Shown piece after piece: positions 55,757-64,000 of a DNA stretch of 64,000 bases. The position numbers and the translations under genes were made by a program. The stretch covers positions 16,349-80,348 of the forward strand of contig JADGCO010000002.1 in the NCBI GenBank assembly GCA_015228935.1, given 5' to 3'. A model generated the notes under the pieces. That model did not search any database, was not told where the DNA came from, and saw nothing but the letters and a program-made list of their open reading frames with translations. This DNA comes from Magnetococcales bacterium (GTDB lineage: Bacteria > Pseudomonadota > Magnetococcia > Magnetococcales > DC0425bin3). How positions within the stretch are numbered: the first letter of the stretch is position 1; each line of letters opens with the position of its first letter.

Positions 55757-56686
55757 TTAAAAATTGATTCTTTCCTTCTCAACCACAAGCGGTCTGTTCA
55801 AGACGTGCCGGTGAATGGCCAAAATATACTCTCCCAGGAGACCGACAAAAAACATTTGCACCGAGAAGAGAAAGAAAAGCCCAATGACCATGGGTGCCAG
55901 GCCCAGGGCAAACTCATTCCAAAACATAAGCTTATACATGAGATACCCCAGGGCAACCAACAGACTGAACGCGGACATGAGAAAGCCGCCAATGGTTGCC
56001 ATACGCAGGGGAAGTTTCGAATGGTTGGTGATCCCCAGCATGGCGATGTCATATAATGTAAAAAAATTATTCTTGGTCAATCCGCGCACCCGCCGTGGCT
56101 GATCGAATGTCACCGTTTTCATTGCAAAGCCAATTTCGTTTACAAGTCCCCTGAAATAGGGATAGGGATCCTGAAGGGCACGCATGTGTTCGACAACGAT
56201 TCGATCATAAAGCCCAAAGCCGGTAAAATTATTGATCAGAGGAATTTCCGAGATGGCGTTGAGAAAGCGATAAAATAATTTTCGCAGATTGAAAACAATA
56301 AAATTTTCCTGCGCCGTTGGCTTGACGGCCACGACTTTCAAGAACCCCTCTTCCCAGGCTTCCAGAAACGCCGGAATCAATTCGGGAGGATCCTGCAAAT
56401 CCGACACCATGGTGATCACCGCATCACCCGTGGCGGCCAGGAACGCATGCATGGGGGAGCGAATGTGGCCAAAATTTCTGGCATTCAGGATGACTTTGAC
56501 CCGTTTGTCTCTTTGGGCCAAACCCCGCAGCTTGGCGGCGGTCGCATCCGTGGAGGCATTGTCGATGAGAACCATTTCCAGTTCGTATCTGGCCAGATTT
56601 TCGAAAACAAGGACCACCCGCCGATAAAGCTCTTCGACGTTCTCTTCCTCATTGAAACACGAAGCAACAACGCTGATTTTTTTCAT
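55757..56686 (-). CDS. Family 2 glycosyltransferase (GtrB/DPM-like) with C-terminal membrane helices
   Basis: Transfers a sugar to a polyprenyl-phosphate carrier. The GT-A domain has KKISVVASCFNEEENVEEL, LNARNFGHIRSP and the acidic motif SDLQDPPELI. Two C-terminal transmembrane helices (about 230-255 and 265-290) place it at the inner membrane. It ends in HRHVLNRPLVVE, typical of the GtrB family. ATG 56686 gives 309 residues; a longer frame reaching 56812 runs through a palindromic element and is not real. It sits at the edge of a surface-glycan cluster. Confidence 0.88.
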   Translation of the reverse strand: MKKISVVASCFNEEENVEELYRRVVLVFENLARYELEMVLIDNASTDATAAKLRGLAQRDKRVKVILNARNFGHIRSPMHAFLAATGDAVITMVSDLQDPPELIPAFLEAWEEGFLKVVAVKPTAQENFIVFNLRKLFYRFLNAISEIPLINNFTGFGLYDRIVVEHMRALQDPYPYFRGLVNEIGFAMKTVTFDQPRRVRGLTKNNFFTLYDIAMLGITNHSKLPLRMATIGGFLMSAFSLLVALGYLMYKLMFWNEFALGLAPMVIGLFFLFSVQMFFVGLLGEYILAIHRHVLNRPLVVEKERINF

Positions 56687-56699
56687 GGAACCCTGACTG

Positions 56700-56832
56700 A
56701 GAGGCTGTCCATTAACCCTCGGATAAAAAAAATTGGAAAAAAAGATTTTATTGGGGATCCGCCCCAAACCCCGCCAGGAGGAAGGGCGCAGCCCTTCCTC
56801 CTGGACCTCCATCCCGGTTTTTCAAACGTTTT
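56700..56832. repeat. Truncated copy of the dispersed palindromic element
   Basis: It begins AGAGGCTGTCCATTAACCC and follows the complete element closely through GGGGATCCGCCCC and the paired GGAGGAAGGGC arms, but lacks the right terminal repeat. It lies between the GT2 gene and the NeuB-like gene. Confidence 0.8.
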
Positions 56833-56837
56833 TCAAT

Positions 56838-57926
56838 TTAAAACCCTCTCTGATAAATCAATTGCTTCAGTTCCGGCCTTTCCGCATAGGGACTGTCAAT
56901 GTCATCGATCATGATGGAGGCATCTTTGGCAACGGGACGCAGCAGGCGTTCACCATTCATCAGTTCACGACAGGAAATCTGGCCTTTTTGGAGCGGAATG
57001 GCCAGATAGTAGTCAGCATCGGTCAAGACTTCACCCACGGCCATATCCCGACGCGCATAGACGCCACGCACGAGTTGATCCAAATAAACAATCTCCTTTT
57101 TTTGGGGAATCCGCTTTTGCAATCCCGAACTGCCACACATGACAACAGCTTTTTTCCAGGATTTGAACCAGTCATCAATCTGATGTGGCAAGGAACAGTA
57201 GGAAGAAACCGGAATACCATCCGCATCGATGTCGATATGGCGTTCGAAGGTCCTGGCTCCCTTGGCATAGGCCATCAGAATCGATGCTTTCCAATCATGG
57301 TATTCATGAGTGGAAAGTCCAATGACATGCTCCGGGTAACGGGTACGCAGAAAATCGATCTGATTGAGTTCCAACTCGTCATCTTCACTCGGATAGATCG
57401 ACACACAGTGGTTGATGGCCAGAGGTATGTTGCGATTGGAAAAAAATGTCACCAGATCATCGATATCCTTAAGAGACGATCCTCCGGTAGAAACAATGAC
57501 GGGTTTGCGGGTCTTGGCAATTTTTTCGACCAGAATCCAATCATTCAAGTCGGAACTGGCAATTTTGATGATATCGATGCCCATTTTTTCACACGATTCA
57601 ACGGAGATTTCATCAAACGGGGTGGCCATGGGAATACACCCCGCACTCCGGATGGCCTGTACCAGTGTTTCGTAATCACTGTGCGACAGACGGGTATCGA
57701 GCGTTTTTTTGATGTAACGAATATCCTGACAATCCCGGAAATTTTTGTGGATGAATGAATCAATGTCGCGTATTTGCAATTTGATGGCTGCCTTGACATT
57801 GTTGAAGCGGACGATACGCGAAAAATCGGTGATGATTTTCAAACCCCGGTCCAAACGGCCCCAATGATTGTTCGCCATTTCCAGAACAAAAAGACCCTCG
57901 AACAGATGTTTGCCATGGTTCAGCAT
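56838..57926 (-). CDS. N-acetylneuraminate synthase family protein (NeuB-like)
   Basis: Condenses phosphoenolpyruvate with an amino sugar or related aldose to give a nonulosonic-type acid. The NeuB barrel is seen from LEMANNHWG through KLQIRDID, TPFDEISVE, GSSLKDIDDL, NHCVSIYPS and FERHIDID. A C-terminal SAF/antifreeze-like domain (about 275-345; VYARRDMAVGEVLT) completes the fold. Typical active-site residues are kept, but overall divergence leaves the substrate open. It overlaps the upstream TPP enzyme gene by seven bases, so both belong to one pathway. Confidence 0.85.
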   Translation of the reverse strand: MLNHGKHLFEGLFVLEMANNHWGRLDRGLKIITDFSRIVRFNNVKAAIKLQIRDIDSFIHKNFRDCQDIRYIKKTLDTRLSHSDYETLVQAIRSAGCIPMATPFDEISVESCEKMGIDIIKIASSDLNDWILVEKIAKTRKPVIVSTGGSSLKDIDDLVTFFSNRNIPLAINHCVSIYPSEDDELELNQIDFLRTRYPEHVIGLSTHEYHDWKASILMAYAKGARTFERHIDIDADGIPVSSYCSLPHQIDDWFKSWKKAVVMCGSSGLQKRIPQKKEIVYLDQLVRGVYARRDMAVGEVLTDADYYLAIPLQKGQISCRELMNGERLLRPVAKDASIMIDDIDSPYAERPELKQLIYQRGF

Positions 57927-59755
57927 GATGCCTCCGCAGCGAAAAGATTGGACGCCAGTTCATCGGGATCCAGAAAGGGGTACATGTCTTCGAGTCGCGG
58001 CGACACGATGGTGCCATCGGGGAGTTGCCGGGAACTCATACGAGGCTCGAAACCCTGGCTGGGATCCAACACGACATGGAGCAGGCCGGGACCAGGAGCC
58101 GCCAGAAAATCACTTAAACCACGTTCGCTGAGCAACCCCTCCAGGCGGGTCGCCGGCAAACCGAACGCAAAGGCCAATTTGACAAAATCCGGAAATTTCA
58201 CCCCGGTGTGCGGACTTTCTCCTGCCAGACGCCCAAAAAAGTTTTGCTGTGTGCTGCGGATGGAAAGATAGCCGCCATTATCCAACACCACAATCTTGAT
58301 CGGAATATTAAATGAAACAACAGTTTGCAACTCTTGCACATTCAACATCAGGCTGCCGTCTCCGGCCAGACAAATGATGCGCCTCTGCTGGCCGCGCTGC
58401 CTGATGGCACCGTAATAACTGCCGATGGCACAGGGGAGATCGTGGCCCATGGAGGCCGAACCGGAGTTGGAAATCAGTCGCATTCCATCCTGCAACCGGG
58501 CCACCTGGGAAGTCACAATGCAGGCAGTGGCATTGCCGGTGACGATCACGTCCTCTCTGTCCAGACAATCGAACAAACGATCCACGAAATGATAGATATT
58601 GAGGGGCCGTGTGGCATCGCGATGGTGTTCCTGCACCACGGGATATTTCCGGCCACGTTCCCGGCACCAGGCAACCCAATCGGCATACGTAACGGGATCA
58701 TGCCGCGAACGAACCATGGCCTCGCGGAGCGCCTGACAAAACAGTCCGGCCTCGGCATGCACGGATTGTTGTGCCCGGAAGGTTGGCTTGTGCAGTTCTG
58801 CCGGATCGATATCCACCTGGACAACGTGCGCCCGGTCGGCAAAGCAGGTCCAGTTATAGGAGATCTGACGGATGTTCAAGCGGGAACCGATCACGATCAG
58901 GAGATCGGCATTTTGTACGACAAAATTACCCTGACGGGTACCGATGGTGCCGGGTCTGCCACAAAACAGGGGATGATCGGAGGGAATCAGGTCGTGGGTC
59001 CAGGCGGTGACCACGGGAATTCCCGCCTGCTCGGCCAGGGCCATGAAGGCCGGGATGGCCCCGCCGATCCGAACCCCACTGCCCCCCATCAATACAGGCC
59101 GCTTGGCTGTGGCCAGGCGACTGGCCAATTCTTCAACCAGGGGAGACAGGGAAGCAGCATCCAGGGGTTGGGGACCGCTCTGCGACCAGGCAGGCGTGAG
59201 ATGTTCCAGGGATTCAGGATCAATCGGCGCGGATTGGATATCGAGGGGAATATCCAGCCAGACAGGCCCGGGACGCCCGCTCTGGGCGATGGCCCAGGCT
59301 TTTTCCAGCTCCACGGCAACCTGTGCCGGATCCCTGAGAACAGCAGCATATTTGGTGATGGTCGCCGCCATGGGAACAATCTCGGCCTCCTGGTCTCCCA
59401 GTTGCCGGAGTCCGGGCACCGGGGTGGTAGCCAGACAGGTGGCCCGTTTGACCTGGCCGGACAACACCAGCAGCGGAATCGAATCCGTGTAGGCCCCAAA
59501 CACGCCGTTCAGGGCATTGATCCCTCCGGGTCCCGTCGTCACCACCGCAACCCCCGGGATGCCGGCCACCCGGGCATACCCCTCGGCGGCCATGGCACAG
59601 GCCTGTTCATGGTGCTGATAGACCGGTTGCAGGCGGGGATGATGGCCAAAAGCATCGTTCAAAAACATGGCCCCGCCACCCGTCAGGGTAAAAATATGGC
59701 TGACACCCCAAACAGCCAGGCGATCAGCAATGTATTGAGCGACTGAGAGAGTCAT
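57920..59755 (-). CDS. Thiamine-diphosphate-dependent enzyme, acetolactate-synthase-like
   Basis: 611 residues with three TPP-enzyme domains. The PYR domain carries the catalytic Glu in HHEQACAMAAEGYA. A central Rossmann domain (GGSGVRIGGAIPAF) follows, and the PP domain has the TPP/Mg motif AGDGSLMLN with the downstream Asn in LDNGGYLS. Homology to IlvB is clear, but no small regulatory subunit is adjacent. Overlap with the NeuB-like gene suggests a role in making an unusual sugar. ATG 59755 is chosen at the conserved start (TLSVAQYIADRL). Confidence 0.85.
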   Translation of the reverse strand: MTLSVAQYIADRLAVWGVSHIFTLTGGGAMFLNDAFGHHPRLQPVYQHHEQACAMAAEGYARVAGIPGVAVVTTGPGGINALNGVFGAYTDSIPLLVLSGQVKRATCLATTPVPGLRQLGDQEAEIVPMAATITKYAAVLRDPAQVAVELEKAWAIAQSGRPGPVWLDIPLDIQSAPIDPESLEHLTPAWSQSGPQPLDAASLSPLVEELASRLATAKRPVLMGGSGVRIGGAIPAFMALAEQAGIPVVTAWTHDLIPSDHPLFCGRPGTIGTRQGNFVVQNADLLIVIGSRLNIRQISYNWTCFADRAHVVQVDIDPAELHKPTFRAQQSVHAEAGLFCQALREAMVRSRHDPVTYADWVAWCRERGRKYPVVQEHHRDATRPLNIYHFVDRLFDCLDREDVIVTGNATACIVTSQVARLQDGMRLISNSGSASMGHDLPCAIGSYYGAIRQRGQQRRIICLAGDGSLMLNVQELQTVVSFNIPIKIVVLDNGGYLSIRSTQQNFFGRLAGESPHTGVKFPDFVKLAFAFGLPATRLEGLLSERGLSDFLAAPGPGLLHVVLDPSQGFEPRMSSRQLPDGTIVSPRLEDMYPFLDPDELASNLFAAEASC

Positions 59756-59919
59756 GCGTTTTTTCCCTGCTCGATATCCCATCAAGACACTTTCCTGGAC
59801 CTGCCAGGAAGACAGCTCCCTGGACCCGTTTCAGATAGACCCCTGCCCATGGCCGAAACAATGGTCAAGGCCGAGGACAGCAAATTTTTTGCTTGAAAAA
59901 AAAGCATGCCGGATAACTC

Positions 59920-61317
59920 CTAAGCCGTTTTGACCAGTGCTGAACGTAAGCTCATGTTTTGAAGCAGAAACAAAGAGACCAATAAAATCAGAGGATTGAT
60001 TATGGACGTTAATGGCATGCCAACATAATTGACATGGTTTTTCGGAACGAGCATAAAGACAGAAACAATAAATACAACTCGATCCTGATTGGTTAAGATA
60101 TTTTTCGAGTTTATCTGACCAAGGATAAGCAAGGGTGCAACAAACACCAGCAAGTGGTACTCGGCACAAATGGGTGCCAGGAGTACATACAAACAGACAA
60201 GAACAAAGGAGACGACTGCCGGCTTGCTTTTGTGTGCATGAATGCTCAAAATCGCAAGGATCATTGCCATGAAACTGACCAACAGAAATATAGACCACTG
60301 ATCTCCATGGTTCAAGGGCAAACTTGCCATATGTGTACCATTTTTGACAAGCGACCAGAGTGACGCATTGAAGGAATCTCCCAAAGAACCAATTATGTAA
60401 TGAACTTTGTAAATTTCCAATCCACGCAAAAAATTGGTAATCACATAATCCGGATAAAGTGTTTGTTCAATCAAGAAAAAAACAGTCAAGATAAATAGAG
60501 AGGACGCAAGGGTAAATAAAAGTTTCGCAACTGCCTCCTTAAAGCCAAAAACAACCGGGAGGGCAAACAAAAAGATCAACGCAACCGGACGGATATTGAT
60601 GGCAACAGCCAGGAACAACAGACTTCCCATGCTGACCTTGCGTTGTCCAAAACAGTGGACCAAAAATAAAATGATTAGAATTGAGGTGAACCCGGCGTTA
60701 TAATTCCCTCTGGAAAAAACCAACATGGCAGGATAGGTCACCAGACACAGAATAACCGTTACCAGTTTGTATCGAACAGATCGGTTGCCAGGGTGCTGAA
60801 CACCATGAGAAAGCCAAATGACACCCAGCATATAGAAGCCAAACCAGACCCATAGAGCAATTGTTGCATTCTGTGTTGAACTGATAAAATAGGCGCAAAG
60901 TGTGAACAGGAACTGTGAAAATGGAGGGTGATGAAAATGAGTCAAATCTCCCGCCCAAAGGCTGCTAATACCGCCGTAGGGATTGTGTATCAGGTAGTCC
61001 TGATACAATTGAGGCCAACTGGCAAATGCCGTCTTATTTAATAATGGCAATGTAATAAATTTGAACGAAAGCGAAACTTTTATCAAATCCGCAAAGCGAT
61101 CATGCTTCATTTGGAAGTAAAAAAAATCAAATAAATTATCAATACCGTACTTCATGGAAAAAAAAATAATATCAATGGCCGTTGCTACAACAACAAGATA
61201 GACTGAGATTTGCAGCAGTTTTAATGGATCGGCGATGCCTTGAACATTCTTTCGACCACTGGAAAGCCATGTCTGGCCCTCATTTTTTTTATCAGATTGA
61301 AAAGACTGGTGAGTCAT
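59920..61317 (-). CDS. Polytopic GT-C type glycosyltransferase (GT87/DUF2029-like)
   Basis: 465 residues with about ten transmembrane helices. A large first periplasmic loop contains HNPYGG and DLTHFHHPPFSQFL, the type of acidic/His loop used by polyprenyl-phosphate-sugar-dependent GT-C enzymes. It is more AT-rich than the neighbouring genes, as is common in O-antigen-type loci. It would add a sugar to surface polysaccharide on the periplasmic side. Confidence 0.65.
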   Translation of the reverse strand: MTHQSFQSDKKNEGQTWLSSGRKNVQGIADPLKLLQISVYLVVVATAIDIIFFSMKYGIDNLFDFFYFQMKHDRFADLIKVSLSFKFITLPLLNKTAFASWPQLYQDYLIHNPYGGISSLWAGDLTHFHHPPFSQFLFTLCAYFISSTQNATIALWVWFGFYMLGVIWLSHGVQHPGNRSVRYKLVTVILCLVTYPAMLVFSRGNYNAGFTSILIILFLVHCFGQRKVSMGSLLFLAVAINIRPVALIFLFALPVVFGFKEAVAKLLFTLASSLFILTVFFLIEQTLYPDYVITNFLRGLEIYKVHYIIGSLGDSFNASLWSLVKNGTHMASLPLNHGDQWSIFLLVSFMAMILAILSIHAHKSKPAVVSFVLVCLYVLLAPICAEYHLLVFVAPLLILGQINSKNILTNQDRVVFIVSVFMLVPKNHVNYVGMPLTSIINPLILLVSLFLLQNMSLRSALVKTA

Positions 61318-61663
61318 ATGAATTGATCCTGTCTGCCTGACTGTCCCGCTCTCAGGGGCTGTCCTATAACTTGTTGATTTAAAAAAATAATTAAAAACGG
61401 GGATGGAGGATCAGGAGGAAGGGCTGTGACCTTCCTCCTGGCGGGGCTTGTGACTTAAGCCCAAATAAAATCATTCTTTCCAATTTTTTTATCCGAGTGT
61501 AAATGGACAGCTTCTGAGTTCCATTATTTTTTGGGGATCCAGAGGCATATTGATGAACACGAACAGTGGTACTGTCCGATAAGCAACTCCTCAAGATCTG
61601 GATCACTGAAAGCAGATTGCCTGACTCGTTCCGGAATGTGCTTCATTTTCATTGACACATTCC
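61318..61663. other. 346-base gap containing a palindromic element
   Basis: Nearly half is the complete inverted copy of the dispersed element. The remaining 150 bases before the FkbM gene show no convincing frame, terminator or RNA. Confidence 0.5.
61354..61515. mobile_element. Complete MITE-like element, inverted relative to the copy at 33186
   Basis: AGGGGCTGTCCTATAAC at one end and, inverted, AGAAGCTGTCCATTTAC at the other flank a 162-bp palindromic body. Its reverse complement aligns over its whole length with 33186-33349. No transposase frame. Confidence 0.8.
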
Positions 61664-62701
61664 TTATGAAGCAACCGCATAGAGAACTGTATCAAAACCG
61701 TTATGGGCATGGCAACGAAGATAAAAACGGTAACCAAGAGATAATTCTGCCAGAAAAAGGGGAATGGACCATAAATGATCTACAGTATGATAAACACTGA
61801 TCGCCAAACGCGGTCGATACCGTTCGATCAGAATTCTGGCTCCTTGCAAAGCTTCCAATTCGGCACCTTCGATATCCATCTTGATCAGAGTGGGAGCAAA
61901 GGCCATGGCCGCATCATCCAGGGAAACCACGTCAATGACACGATCCCCGGACGGGGAGAGATGCGCACTACCGCTCCCTTCAGGAGAAAAATTCAAGCGA
62001 TTCGTTCCACTCCAGACTCCGGCCTGCCTGGCTTGACCTTGGTTCATCTTTTCCAATACGGTACAAAGTGTCTTGAAATGGTCAGGGTGAGGTTCGAAAG
62101 CCAGAATACTGTCCAATAAAATACCATTTGCAACAAAGTTTTGTACAGTATCTCCCACGAAGGCTCCGCAATCGATCAGACGAACGGGAGTCGGCAAAGG
62201 TGGTACATCTTCGGGAAAATACTGTCTGGCAATATCGGGAGGCGACAGGTCTTGATAATTGCCGAACCGGCGTAACGCGACAAGCTGCGAGAATGTACGT
62301 TTGCTGGAATCGTCCTGAAACAAAAGTGCCGCTTTGGTTACCGATGGTGTGACAGCAATCCAATCGAAGTTTGTGTTGAGCCAATAGGCGTTTTCTGGCA
62401 ACCATGCATGCGCACGGCAGAAATCAAAGTACGTGGTCATATACAAAAAGCCAAGCCCCTTCAAGAATTCAACGAGTGCTGAAACAGAAACGGCAGGGTT
62501 GTGAATGGCGACGATGACTTCGACCTCACGACAGGTCACATGCAGAGAGGCCGTCTCGGGCAAAAAAACCTGTAATCCATCCAGAACAGGCATATGCCCG
62601 GCCCGAATATCGATGAAACAAACCGGTTCGATCTCCCGGGAACGCAGAAATCGCAGAATATCTTGACCTGTTTTTCCTGCTCCGTATATGACCGGCAACA
62701 T
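61664..62701 (-). CDS. FkbM-family methyltransferase with N-terminal nucleotide-binding-like domain
   Basis: 345 residues. Residues 1-130 look like a small Rossmann domain (VIYGAGKTGQDILRFL; VCFIDIRAGHMPVLDG), as in several sugar-modifying enzymes of glycan clusters. Residues 165-340 are the FkbM SAM-methyltransferase: IDCGAFVGDTVQNF, AFEPHPDHF, DVVSLDD and IKMDIEGAELEALQGA. It probably O-methylates a sugar of the surface polysaccharide made by neighbouring genes. Confidence 0.85.
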   Translation of the reverse strand: MLPVIYGAGKTGQDILRFLRSREIEPVCFIDIRAGHMPVLDGLQVFLPETASLHVTCREVEVIVAIHNPAVSVSALVEFLKGLGFLYMTTYFDFCRAHAWLPENAYWLNTNFDWIAVTPSVTKAALLFQDDSSKRTFSQLVALRRFGNYQDLSPPDIARQYFPEDVPPLPTPVRLIDCGAFVGDTVQNFVANGILLDSILAFEPHPDHFKTLCTVLEKMNQGQARQAGVWSGTNRLNFSPEGSGSAHLSPSGDRVIDVVSLDDAAMAFAPTLIKMDIEGAELEALQGARILIERYRPRLAISVYHTVDHLWSIPLFLAELSLGYRFYLRCHAHNGFDTVLYAVAS

Positions 62702-63224
62702 TGCCCTGTTTCCCTGTTCATCCTGGTTTCCAGATCAATCCGGTCTGGCAGATTCCGGACTGTGCCATTGCAAAGCCTTCTTCACATGAAAAAATCCCAC
62801 GACAAACTGGATATCCAGGACATGTGGAAAGCAAATAAAAACAAAACAATACACCCTGAACGACACAGCATGATCGTCCCGGAAATATTTATACTCGACA
62901 TCACCCCCAAAGTCGATATCCTCTCACTTTCTCTTGATCGAAAACAGGATTTTTTTTCACTGATGACGTTTCACCGTTTTGCCCCCATGCAGCGTATATG
63001 GCACCGCCATTTGTTCCTGGATTTGTTCAAACGGGGCAAATCCCGGAAAAAAGTGGCAAAAACAGAGCCATAAAGGTGCGAATCAGCAGAAAACGTTGAA
63101 GCGTTCATTTCACAGGTCCATGACACTATTGGAGTGGTATGAAAAATTGGCTACACTGGCAAGGATTCTCGATTTTAATATTATTTTTCAGGTCTGAAGA
63201 CACATCGTGTTCAGTGGAGGCAGA
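62702..63224. other. 523-base gap before the polysaccharide export gene
   Basis: A 95-codon plus-strand frame (62786-63073; MKKSHDKLDIQDMWKANKNK) lacks a ribosome site and resembles nothing recognised. No terminator or RNA gene is obvious. The region presumably holds the promoters of the divergent FkbM and permease genes. Confidence 0.4.
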
Positions 63225-64000
63225 ATGCCCAAACCGGTGGAAGAGTATACAAATGACGGTAGTATTCCGTCCGTCGTGTCCTACATGGCCGAAATGGTCT
63301 CCCGCAAGGAGGTGATCTTCAGGTTGGCCATACGGGATATGACGGTCAGATTCAGACAAACACTGGCAGGAATTGCGTGGCTTGCCATCAAGCCAATGAT
63401 TATGGCGGTGGTTCTGGTTTTTGTATTCGGCAGGGTTTCAGGCATGGAAGTTTCTTCGTCATCCCCATACCTGATGGTCGTCATGGCAGGGCTTGTACCG
63501 TGGCAATATTTCTCCCTGGCCATGTCAGAAGCAACAACTTCCATGGTCAACAATCGGGATCTGGTAACCAAAATATATTTTCCAAGAGCAAATATTCCCT
63601 TATCCGTGATCGTAGGACTCACCACAGAACTGGTGGTGGCGTTGGCAGTCATGGCCTGTTTGATGGCCTGGTACGAAATCTGGCCCGGATGGCGATTGTT
63701 CGCGTTGCCATTGTGGACAGTGGTGCTATTCCTGTTGACCTTCTCTTTGGGCTTGTTCCTCTCCGCCTTGAACGCCTACTACAGGGACGTGCAACATGCT
63801 CTGCCTTTCGCCTTGCAAATGAGCATGTTTGCCAGCCCGGTGGGCTACGAACTGATCAATGTTCCCATTGAATGGCGGCTCCTGTACTCCCTTAACCCAT
63901 TTGTTGGCGTGGCAGAAGGGTTCCGGTGGTCACTTTTGCCTGGACACCCATTTGATTCAACGGCATCGGTCATTGCGATTTTGACGACAATACTCTTGGT
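63225..64000 (+). CDS. Polysaccharide ABC-2 exporter permease (Wzm-like), partial at right edge
   Basis: The ATG at 63225 follows GGAGG, and the frame is open to the window end (258 codons). The ABC-2 permease pattern is clear: RKEVIFRLAIRDMTVRFRQT, a short loop, then FFGR-like VFVFGRVSG, LVPWQYFSLA, KIYFPRANIPLS, NAYYRDVQHALPF and NPFVGVAEGFRW. About five of the six helices are present. It exports lipid-linked polysaccharide across the inner membrane and should be followed by its Wzt ATPase outside the window. Confidence 0.9.
   Translation, partial: MPKPVEEYTNDGSIPSVVSYMAEMVSRKEVIFRLAIRDMTVRFRQTLAGIAWLAIKPMIMAVVLVFVFGRVSGMEVSSSSPYLMVVMAGLVPWQYFSLAMSEATTSMVNNRDLVTKIYFPRANIPLSVIVGLTTELVVALAVMACLMAWYEIWPGWRLFALPLWTVVLFLLTFSLGLFLSALNAYYRDVQHALPFALQMSMFASPVGYELINVPIEWRLLYSLNPFVGVAEGFRWSLLPGHPFDSTASVIAILTTILL

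Noticed and set aside
56687-56812. N-terminal extension of the GT2 glycosyltransferase
   Set aside because: These 42 codons are the translated palindromic element, and the same peptide appears from the copy at 33186. The family homology starts at the ATG at 56686.
58325-59746. 473-codon plus-strand open frame
   Set aside because: It is fully antisense to the TPP-enzyme gene, which has strong family motifs. The frame is a by-product of GC-rich codon use; the same holds for the long antisense frames at 1775-2905, 16682-17920 and 48717-49973.
62786-63073. 95-codon frame in the gap before the Wzm-like gene
   Set aside because: No Shine-Dalgarno sequence and no resemblance to known proteins; kept only as a note on the gap.
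1-64000. tRNA, rRNA or riboswitch genes
   Set aside because: I looked in the larger intergenic spaces for cloverleaf-type sequence, T-loop GTTCRANNC motifs and conserved riboswitch cores and saw none; a covariance-model scan would be needed to exclude them.

Overview
The window looks like the chromosome of a free-living Gram-negative bacterium of moderate-to-high G+C. It carries a Mla phospholipid-transport system, type II secretion genes, an L,D-transpeptidase, periplasmic c-type cytochromes and an unusually dense set of histidine kinases, response regulators and c-di-GMP cyclases. Many large hybrid kinases, hydrophilic repeat-bearing proteins and short dispersed palindromic elements would suit a deep-branching magnetotactic proteobacterium (Magnetococcales-like). 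That placement is only an impression; no rRNA or marker tree is available here.

Layout. 1-2.9 kb: repeat-ended gene fragment, then gspE-gspF. 3.0-3.4 kb: a collapsed Rpn/YhgA-like gene. 3.4-15.5 kb: a signalling block (membrane REC-Hpt, NIT-like/SpoIIE phosphatase, REC-PAS-HK-REC hybrid, CheA, REC-GGDEF, PAS-HK-REC-REC-Hpt hybrid, CheC). 15.5-19.6 kb: rne with a repetitive tail, divergent rluC, rpsU. 19.7-25.1 kb: SGNH hydrolase, QueC-like protein, map, an Rpn/DUF4351-like protein, a diheme cytochrome c. 25.3-32.1 kb: CxxCH-bearing HAMP-PAS-GGDEF protein with an FNR-like site upstream, yejF-yejE with a perfect 78-bp duplication, a class III nucleotide cyclase. 32.2-38.3 kb: DUF4412-like periplasmic protein, then ndk-rlmN-HEPN-like-KGGVGR ATPase; the last three genes are chained by ATGA overlaps. 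38.4-43.7 kb: SGNH fragment, receiver, 1155-residue hybrid kinase, MDR dehydrogenase. 43.7-45.8 kb: gene-debris patch followed by an AT-rich foreign-looking gene joining a TIR/deoxyribosyltransferase-like domain to an EgtD-like methyltransferase. 45.8-51.5 kb: mlaE-mlaF-mlaD-mlaC-pyrF on the minus strand, diverging from mlaA and a lipoprotein gene. 51.9-55.7 kb: cell-envelope group (TPR/NTF2 protein, L,D-transpeptidase, Nudix, repeat protein). 55.7-64 kb: surface-glycan locus (GT2, NeuB-like, ALS-like TPP enzyme, GT87-like, FkbM, Wzm-like permease running off the right edge).

How the genes work together. The strongest housekeeping units are the Mla pathway, gspEF and the glycan export locus. 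The signalling block has kinases, phosphotransfer domains, a CheA, a CheC and two enzymatic outputs (SpoIIE, GGDEF) but no MCP, CheW or DNA-binding regulator, so it probably works as a phosphorelay with enzymatic outputs. The best candidates for undescribed biology are the HEPN-like/KGGVGR-ATPase pair (35.1-38.3 kb), the TIR-like/EgtD-like fusion (44.3-45.7 kb) and an MlaF ATPase carrying an N-terminal GspE-N (T2SSE_N/MshEN-like) domain. A family of about 160-bp terminal-inverted-repeat elements is scattered through the window in at least five copies, whole or partial.
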